This document shows, piece after piece, positions 59,036-64,000 of a stretch of DNA of 64,000 bases; positions within the stretch are counted from its first letter, which is position 1, and every line of letters begins with the position of its first letter. The stretch comes from an uncultured Verrucomicrobiales bacterium (GTDB taxonomy: Bacteria > Verrucomicrobiota > Verrucomicrobiia > Verrucomicrobiales > Akkermansiaceae). A program made the translations under genes and the position numbers. The DNA lies in the NCBI GenBank assembly GCA_937928545.1, contig CALGJQ010000044.1:1-64000 (forward strand). The letters are read 5' to 3'. The notes under the pieces were generated by a model. The model was given only the letters and a program-made list of their open reading frames with translations, did not search any database and was not told where the DNA came from.

Positions 59036-60199
59036 TCAGTAGCTCAGATCGAACTCTGGGAGGTCGATGAGCGGAAGGGCGGTCATTTTTTCGTTGAGGG
59101 GGTATTGTTTTTGGCCGGGGTAGACGACGTAGAGGTGGTCGAGTTTTAGGTCGGCGGAGGTGGTGTGCATCGACTTGGTGGTTTTTGGGGCATCGGTGCA
59201 TTTAAATTCGAAGCCGTAGCGTTTGCCTTGGTGGGTGAGGAAGAGGTCGAGCTCGGCGCCGTTTTGGGTGGCGTAGAAGTAGGCGTTTTGGTCACCGAAT
59301 TTGGTGAGAATTTGCTCGAGGGCGAAGCCTTCCCAACTGGCTCCGTAGCGAGGGTGGGTGTGGAGTTGATGGTGGCTTTGGATGCCGAGTAGGTGGTGGA
59401 GGATACCGGAGTCGCGGAGGTAGACTTTGGGGGATTTGACGAGTCGCTTGCCGAGGTTTTCGAACCACGGTGGGAGGACGCGGATCATGAAGGTGCCGGC
59501 GAGGAGGTCTCGGTAACGGGTCACGGTTTTATGGCTGACGTCCATGGAGTTGGCCAGTTCTTGGGCGTTCCAGGTTTGGCCGTGGTAGTGGGCGAGCATT
59601 CGCCAGAAGCGGCTGAGGGCCTCGGGCGCGACTTGGGAGCCGATGCCGGGGATGTCTCGCTCGAGGAAGGTGCGGGTGAAGTTCTCCATCCAGAGTTGCC
59701 AGAGTTCCATGTCGGGGGCGAGGTAGGCTTTTGGGAAGCCACCTTTTAACCAGAGGTCGGATTGATTTTCGGGGCCGGTGGTCTCGAGGGAGAAGCCGCT
59801 GACATCGATGAAGGAGATGCGACCTGCGAGGGATTCTGAGACGCCTTTGATGAGGTCCCAAGAGGCGGAGCCGAGGAGGAGGAAGCGGGCCTTTCGCTTG
59901 GGGTTATCGATGATGGGGCGGAGGAGGGCGAAGAGCTCGGGGGCGCGCTGGACTTCATCGAGGATGACGAGGCCTTTCTGCTCTGAGAGAATGCGATGGG
60001 GATCGGTCGAGAGGGCTTCTCGGTCAGCGGGGAGTTCTAGGTCGTAAAAGGTGACTTCCTCTTTAATCAAGGCGGCGAAGTCTCTCGCTAAGGTTGTTTT
60101 TCCCACTTGCCTTGCTCCAAGGAGGGCAACAGCAGGGGTGAAGTCGATCCGTTTCTGGATTCCTTCGAGAAGGGTGTTGCGGTTGAGACTTCCAAGCAT
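59036..60199 (-). CDS. AAA ATPase with DUF4143 / nuclease-like domain, copy 2
   Basis: A 387-residue relative of copy 1: Walker A GARQVGKTTLARDF, Walker B LVILDEVQRAPELFALL, FLLLGSASWDLIKG, then DUF4143 with a winged-helix part (NAQELANSMDVSHKTVTRY) and a C-terminal nuclease-like fold (AELDLFLTHQGKRYGFEFKCTD). Only about a third of the sequence is shared with copy 1, so they are not a recent duplication. Lower-complexity G-rich plus strand, like the trpF region. It stands 47 bases upstream of copy 1 on the same strand but with its own upstream repeats. Confidence 0.88.
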   Translation of the reverse strand: MLGSLNRNTLLEGIQKRIDFTPAVALLGARQVGKTTLARDFAALIKEEVTFYDLELPADREALSTDPHRILSEQKGLVILDEVQRAPELFALLRPIIDNPKRKARFLLLGSASWDLIKGVSESLAGRISFIDVSGFSLETTGPENQSDLWLKGGFPKAYLAPDMELWQLWMENFTRTFLERDIPGIGSQVAPEALSRFWRMLAHYHGQTWNAQELANSMDVSHKTVTRYRDLLAGTFMIRVLPPWFENLGKRLVKSPKVYLRDSGILHHLLGIQSHHQLHTHPRYGASWEGFALEQILTKFGDQNAYFYATQNGAELDLFLTHQGKRYGFEFKCTDAPKTTKSMHTTSADLKLDHLYVVYPGQKQYPLNEKMTALPLIDLPEFDLSY

Positions 60200-60212
60200 A
60201 TTGGTCGAGAGG

Positions 60213-60315
60213 TGTCCAAATTACTTGGAAATATGGAATTTGTCAATATTCGGGGCTTTTTCTTGGTGAGTTCCATGTAAATCGGGACAATAATGTCCAA
60301 TTTACTTGAAACTAT
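60213..60315. repeat. Two direct repeats upstream of DUF4143 copy 2
   Basis: TGTCCAAATTACTTGGAAAT at 60213 and TGTCCAATTTACTTGAAACT at 60294 share 17 of 20 positions. The first contains the dyad CCAAATTACTTGG. They differ from the palindrome of copy 1. The 60200-60374 gap otherwise has no gene. Confidence 0.7.
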
Positions 60316-60374
60316 TGAAGGGAAGTCTTGGATTTCTCGTAAGAGGGCGTTTTTCGGCTTCGGCGAAGTGAGTT

Positions 60375-60785
60375 TCAGAGTCCGAGTGCCAGCTTCGCTT
60401 TCACGCAGATTTCGATGACTTCCTCAGCTGAGTATGGGGACTTGGCATCGGAGGCCCAGACGGTGCCGGGCCAGGCGGGGTCATCTTCGGAGCGGCCGAC
60501 GATGTGGATGTGCATTTGGCGGACGATGTTGCCGATGCAGGCGACGTTGAGTTTGTCGGGTTGAAAGTGGGAGGAGGCGAAGTCGGAAACTTGGCGGATG
60601 AGGAAGGCCACTTCGGCGAAGTGATCGGCGGGGAGTTGGTGGAGGTCTTCGATGCCTTCTTCGACTTCGGGGACGACAAGGAGCCAAGGGAAAGAGGCAT
60701 TGTCTTTGAGGAGGACTTGGCAACGGGCGCTACGTCCGATGAAGTGTGTTCCGGCTTCGAGGCGGGGGTGGAGTGTGAAGGACAT
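60375..60785 (-). CDS. HIT-family hydrolase/transferase
   Basis: This 136-residue protein has the HIT-type motif in VRQMHIHIVGR followed by DDPAWPGTVW. The first histidine of the usual HxHxH is Gln, as is common in one proteobacterial-type group of the family. The family hydrolyses or transfers nucleotides at an alpha-phosphate. The two copies of DUF4143 upstream are on the same strand but separated by their promoter region; no functional link is evident. Confidence 0.88.
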   Translation of the reverse strand: MSFTLHPRLEAGTHFIGRSARCQVLLKDNASFPWLLVVPEVEEGIEDLHQLPADHFAEVAFLIRQVSDFASSHFQPDKLNVACIGNIVRQMHIHIVGRSEDDPAWPGTVWASDAKSPYSAEEVIEICVKAKLALGL

Positions 60786-60806
60786 TGTTCAGATTGGAGC
60801 TATGCG

Positions 60807-63401
60807 CTAAAAAGCGCAAGGGCGCTTGCGGCGGAAGAGCATGAGGCTGGCGAGGAGGGTGAGAAGGGCAGTGGAGGGTTCAGGGACTCCTGGGATGGAG
60901 GGGGTGGTAGAGCCATCGACTTGTTTGAGGTCGAAGCGTTTGTAGTCCTGCGCGGTTTCTAAAACGACGGCCCCGCTGACGGGGGTGACGAGTTGATATT
61001 TCGCGGCAAGCTTCGCGAGGTAGTCGTGATTAGTAGAGCCGATGGCAGCTTCTTTGACCTGTTGCCAGACGTGCCAGCGGGCGAGGTGGTCCCAGACTTT
61101 TTTGCCTTCGGGTGGGGCTTCTGCTTGCTCAAGCCACTGGAATTTTTGAGAGCGAGGCTGAATGAGTTTTGCGAGTTCAACGGAGAGTTTATCGGGTGAA
61201 CTGGGGCGGGCGTTTCCGGCGATTCCGATGCGTTTCGCGGCTTTTTCGAGAAGACGGTTTGGGCCTCCGGCGAGGTCGATGACGCTGAAGTCGATTTGAT
61301 GAAATCCCCGCTCAAGAAGCTGGAGGAATCCTTCTTCACTCTTAAAGCTGATGGGCTGGGAGCCGTGCAGCCAGATGAGATGGCGGGTCTTCTTTTCGCT
61401 AGCGAGGCGGAGGCCTGCTTCGAGGGCTGGGATGCAATCTTGGCCGCCGCTGAAGTTGAAGTCGCGGAGGCTGGTGATGTTTTTATGAACCTCTTCATTG
61501 GCAGCGAGGATGACTTCGACTTCGTGACCTGCGTTGCGAAGTGCGGCGATGGCTTCATCTGCGGCCTCAGCCCAATCACCAAAGTAAGAGGAGCCATCGA
61601 CGACAAGGACGAGGCTTTGTTTCGCGGTCTTGGTGTTGCTTGGTAGAAGAGTGCGGACGATTTTTTTGCCGGAGAATTGATCGTCCGTCCAAACGGTGGT
61701 GACTTGTTCAGGAAGCGAACATTTCACATGGGTATGAGCGGCCATAAGATCGCGAGCGGAGAGGGAGCCGTGGGTTTCGCGCCACATGTCTTTGGCTCCT
61801 TTTCCTTTGAGTCCATCGAGGGACATTTCGAGGTCGCCTTGGACCCAGATGTCGGTGTCGAGTTCGGCGGAGATGCCGAAGTTTTTCTCGATGATACGGG
61901 GGAGGAAGAGGCGTCCGTCCGAGTCGAGGGGTGCCGTGATGCCAATGCGGATGCGCATGTCTTCTTCAGGGAGAACGGGGAAGCATTGGACGAGAACGCG
62001 ATCCGAGCCGACCCAACGAACAAGGACGGGATCGCGCCTTTCGGCGACGGCGACTGACTTGTAGGCTTTGGCGACTTTTGCGGTGGAAGAAAAGGCGGCT
62101 TCTTGGGGCTCGCCGTTGACCCAAAGAGTGAGGCGAGAGACGACGCCTTCGTTGGGAAGGAGGAGCTGCATGCGGGCTTCTTTGTTTCGATTGCCGGAGT
62201 TGTCGAACTCCATGGTCCATTCCCAGTAGCCGAGGCCGGAAGCAGAATCAATGTGGGCATCGAGGCGGGAGGTCGCGAGATCGAGGTCGGCGACGCGGGC
62301 GGAGACGCCATCGCCGCCGAGGTTTTCGTCAAAGGTTACTCCTCTGGGAGATCGACGAGGTCCTAAACTAAGGAGTTTTGAGTGTGGTGGTTCTTCGCTA
62401 TTAAAGGCGCGCCCTGTGACGCGGTAATAGAGTTCCCGATGTTGCTCACTTTTATCTTTACGGCTGGAATTCGTAGCAATCACTCCTGAAATTAAGACGT
62501 TCGGGATAAAGCCGGAGGTGTCGGTGAAGCTTCTTCGGCCGACTTTTCCTTCGTAGCACATGGAGAGAAGCGTTTCTTCTGAGCCGAAACTGCGGATTAG
62601 CGCAGGGTTATTTTGCGCGACTCCAATACGAGTGATGTAAGAGGGGGCTTCGACAAGGAGAAGCAGGACGAGGCCGAGGAGCATCCCGAGGAGCCAAGGC
62701 GTGCGATGGGAGTCGGGATAGCCTCGTTTGAGAAAACCAAAGGTAAGGTAAAGGGGAGCAGCGGCGGCCATTGCGCAAAGAAGGAATAGAGGAAGCGCGA
62801 TGAGAGCGATCCCGATGCTGTAAACGACTCCAGCGGCATATCCAAAGCTGCCGATGAGGAGGACGGGAATGAGGAGGAGTCCCCAATAGCCAGCGACAAT
62901 GACACCGGCGCCACGGAGAATGGTGAGCCATCGGGGTTTCGATTTTTCAAAGGTGTTGAAGAGATTAAAAAGGCCGAGAATGGCGAAGAAGAGAATGAGG
63001 ATGATTTGAGGAAAACGAGATAGGGGGTCGAAAAACATCGAGGCAAGTGTGCCGGTGAAAATTTCCCAAAGAACAACCAAGAGTGGCCAGATGCTGAAAT
63101 AAAAGGGAGTGGTGATGGAGTCTACACAGCGCTTCCAAAAGCCTCGGCTGGGTTCGGTTACAGAAGGAGTGGATTGCCAAACTGGCATGCTGGGTAGGGA
63201 CATGTCATCGATGGCCATTTCTACTTGGGTCTGGGTGACGGGGGCTTCGCTTCCCTCGCGGCTGTGCCAGAGGTGGGCTTCGAGGTCTGCTCGGACTTCT
63301 TTTGGATCTGCTTCTTCTCGCTCCCAGTGAATCTGGTGGGTTTTTTCCCAAGCATCGAGGGCGTGGCGGGCTTCTGAGGTGAGCCAATGATCGTTCTTCA
63401 T
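60807..63401 (-). CDS. HAAS-like / multi-TM / VIT domain protein with PEP-CTERM anchor
   Basis: An 864-residue membrane protein. The N-terminal 70 residues (ARHALDAWEKTHQIHWEREE and ADLEAHLWHSREGS) resemble the HAAS/DUF1700 helical domain that accompanies PadR regulators. About six transmembrane helices lie at residues 95-260. A VIT-like domain follows (about 385-500; DLATSRLDAHIDSASGLGYW, LLLPNEGVVSRLTLWVNGE) and a vWA-like part (about 615-740) whose MIDAS is degenerate (VDGSSY). The C-terminus is a PEP-CTERM sorting signal: GVPEPSTALLTLLASLMLFR with RKR. It follows the PadR gene by 6 bases. Sorting would be by an exosortase encoded elsewhere. Function unknown. Confidence 0.85.
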   Translation of the reverse strand: MKNDHWLTSEARHALDAWEKTHQIHWEREEADPKEVRADLEAHLWHSREGSEAPVTQTQVEMAIDDMSLPSMPVWQSTPSVTEPSRGFWKRCVDSITTPFYFSIWPLLVVLWEIFTGTLASMFFDPLSRFPQIILILFFAILGLFNLFNTFEKSKPRWLTILRGAGVIVAGYWGLLLIPVLLIGSFGYAAGVVYSIGIALIALPLFLLCAMAAAAPLYLTFGFLKRGYPDSHRTPWLLGMLLGLVLLLLVEAPSYITRIGVAQNNPALIRSFGSEETLLSMCYEGKVGRRSFTDTSGFIPNVLISGVIATNSSRKDKSEQHRELYYRVTGRAFNSEEPPHSKLLSLGPRRSPRGVTFDENLGGDGVSARVADLDLATSRLDAHIDSASGLGYWEWTMEFDNSGNRNKEARMQLLLPNEGVVSRLTLWVNGEPQEAAFSSTAKVAKAYKSVAVAERRDPVLVRWVGSDRVLVQCFPVLPEEDMRIRIGITAPLDSDGRLFLPRIIEKNFGISAELDTDIWVQGDLEMSLDGLKGKGAKDMWRETHGSLSARDLMAAHTHVKCSLPEQVTTVWTDDQFSGKKIVRTLLPSNTKTAKQSLVLVVDGSSYFGDWAEAADEAIAALRNAGHEVEVILAANEEVHKNITSLRDFNFSGGQDCIPALEAGLRLASEKKTRHLIWLHGSQPISFKSEEGFLQLLERGFHQIDFSVIDLAGGPNRLLEKAAKRIGIAGNARPSSPDKLSVELAKLIQPRSQKFQWLEQAEAPPEGKKVWDHLARWHVWQQVKEAAIGSTNHDYLAKLAAKYQLVTPVSGAVVLETAQDYKRFDLKQVDGSTTPSIPGVPEPSTALLTLLASLMLFRRKRPCAF

Positions 63402-63407
63402 GAAAAG

Positions 63408-63752
63408 CTATTTTTTAGGGTTCCGGAGTGATTGAACGGCGTCGGTGAGGCCGTCGTAATAGGACTGCATGGCGAGGCTGCGGGCCTTTCCAATGGCAGT
63501 GAGGCGGTAGTATTTACGGGCGGGGCCAGCATCGCTTTCTTCGAGGCGGGACTGGATGAGTCCTTGTTTTCTCATGCGTGAGAGAAGGGGGTAAATGCTT
63601 CCTTCTGAGGCATCGAGGCCGGGGGCGTTGACGAGTTTTTTGACGAGTTCGTAGCCGTAGCTTTCTTCTTCGTCAGCGATGGATGAGAGGACGCAGAACT
63701 CCAGGATGCCCTTCCGAAGTTGGACCGTCCAGTTGTCGAAGCCATCGCTCAT
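63408..63752 (-). CDS. PadR-family transcriptional regulator
   Basis: A 114-residue winged-helix regulator with the PadR pattern: RKGILEFCVLSSIADEEES, YGYELVKKLV, EGSIYPLLSRMRKQGLIQSR and GPARKYYRLTAIGKARS. PadR proteins of this type repress an operon containing a HAAS-domain membrane protein. The operator is probably the palindrome 24 bases upstream. Confidence 0.93.
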   Translation of the reverse strand: MSDGFDNWTVQLRKGILEFCVLSSIADEEESYGYELVKKLVNAPGLDASEGSIYPLLSRMRKQGLIQSRLEESDAGPARKYYRLTAIGKARSLAMQSYYDGLTDAVQSLRNPKK

Positions 63753-63775
63753 GTTAAGACTGTTTACGGCAAGCT

Positions 63776-63792
63776 ACCTTGTTATGCAAGGT
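63776..63792 (-). promoter_or_regulatory. Likely PadR operator
   Basis: ACCTTG, TTATG, CAAGGT: a perfect 6-base dyad with 5-base spacer, 24 bases upstream of the padR start, resembling known PadR-type operators (TAC-TTTG-type arms). Confidence 0.6.
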
Positions 63793-63849
63793 TTGTTTTG
63801 GAAGGAGTGGAAGAGATAGTCTGGAGACAGTAATTCCGGGGGGCTTGGG

Positions 63850-63916
63850 TTGAGGATTACTCGGACTAAAGCACCCAAGGGGCATGCCATCCAAGCTCCG
63901 TAGGCTCCTTGGGTGC
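63850..63916. repeat. Structured dispersed repeat, copy 2
   Basis: About 50 bases (TTGAGGATTACTCGG through CCAAGCTCCG) repeat the right arm of copy 1 at 37249-37369. Here GCACCCAAGG (63871-63880) and CCTTGGGTGC (63907-63916) also form a perfect 10-base inverted repeat, an outer pair not seen in copy 1. Confidence 0.85.
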
Positions 63917-63920
63917 GGTG

Positions 63921-64000
63921 CTAGAAAGGGGGTGGGGAATTAAAGGTGAGGCTTTCGCCTGTCGTGGGGTGGGTGAAGGTGAGTTCGGTGGCGTGGAGTT
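63921..64000 (-). CDS. RluA-family pseudouridine synthase, C-terminal fragment
   Basis: Only the last 26 residues lie in the window, ending TAG at 63921. They read LHATELTFTHPTTGESLTFN then SPPPF, matching the C-terminal signature of RluA/RluD proteins (LHA..L.F.HP.TGE...F..P.P). The family isomerises uridine in 23S rRNA or tRNA. The rest, including the catalytic aspartate, lies to the right. Confidence 0.78.
   Translation of the reverse strand, partial: LHATELTFTHPTTGESLTFNSPPPF

Noticed and set aside
57783-60315. Prophage or transposon carrying the DUF4143 genes
   Set aside because: No integrase, transposase, terminal repeats or target duplication is visible, although the family is mobile.

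Overview
The window looks like chromosomal DNA of a Verrucomicrobiota bacterium, probably of the Verrucomicrobiales or a close relative. Several things point that way together: a paired DUF1592-type cytochrome protein and DUF1552 Tat protein, DUF1080 and CotH/lamin-tail exoproteins, a DUF4175-like envelope gene cluster, a PEP-CTERM protein, an FtsZ with a long charged linker, tandem YkuD lipoproteins, and a general lack of Shine-Dalgarno sequences. There is no rRNA, CRISPR array, prophage or recognisable insertion sequence. One tRNA (anticodon CAT) is present. The assignment rests on gene content alone; no 16S sequence is available here.

Layout. 1-5632: minus-strand CotH/LTD exoprotein (cut by the left edge), a small membrane protein, crcB, a 14-copy octamer repeat and trpF. 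5773-11961: parE and parC (topoisomerase IV) separated by a secreted LTD protein. 11998-16477: a tiny basic ORF, a DUF1080 protein, a Wzz-like lipoprotein, a PBP4-type DD-carboxypeptidase and a coiled-coil/proline-rich lipoprotein. 16513-20813: MOSC protein, DUF2288 protein, rlmN, and a tdh-kbl threonine-degradation pair. 20955-25182: DUF1592 cytochrome/DUF1552 pair and a glycine-zipper lipoprotein. 25385-28404: tRNA, a Fic-MerR fusion, a small membrane protein and an AI-2E-family permease. 28470-31068: ribBA-ribH-nusB operon. 31108-34503: esterase, secreted protein, cdaA, a minimal CdaR-like peptide and bioD. 34749-37236: holB-obgE and a gamma-glutamylcyclotransferase. 37237-39276: a structured intergenic repeat, a leucine-rich leader peptide and leuA. 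39351-41768: two L,D-transpeptidases and two lipoproteins. 41828-44364: prolyl oligopeptidase and a DUF6172 protein.

44374-53332 is one long minus-strand cluster: a DUF4175-like membrane protein, small exported peptides, an alpha-toroid (prenyltransferase/squalene-oxidase repeat) protein and three tandem paralogs with NGD-type beta repeats around a LamG-like core. It is divergent from ftsZ. 53523-57732 holds ftsZ, ribF and gnd. 57783-60785 holds two AAA/DUF4143 ATPases, each with its own upstream palindrome or repeat, and a HIT protein. 60807-63792 is a PadR regulator with a HAAS/VIT/PEP-CTERM membrane protein and a palindromic operator. The right edge has a second copy of the dispersed repeat and the C-terminus of an RluA-type pseudouridine synthase.

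The most interesting observations are the Leu leader peptide before leuA, the 51-residue CdaR stub overlapping cdaA and bioD, the envelope cluster beside an FtsZ with an atypical T7 loop, the Fic-MerR fusion with a dyad over its start codon, the PadR/VIT/PEP-CTERM module, and two repeat families. Functions for the envelope cluster and the DUF4143 proteins are not established.
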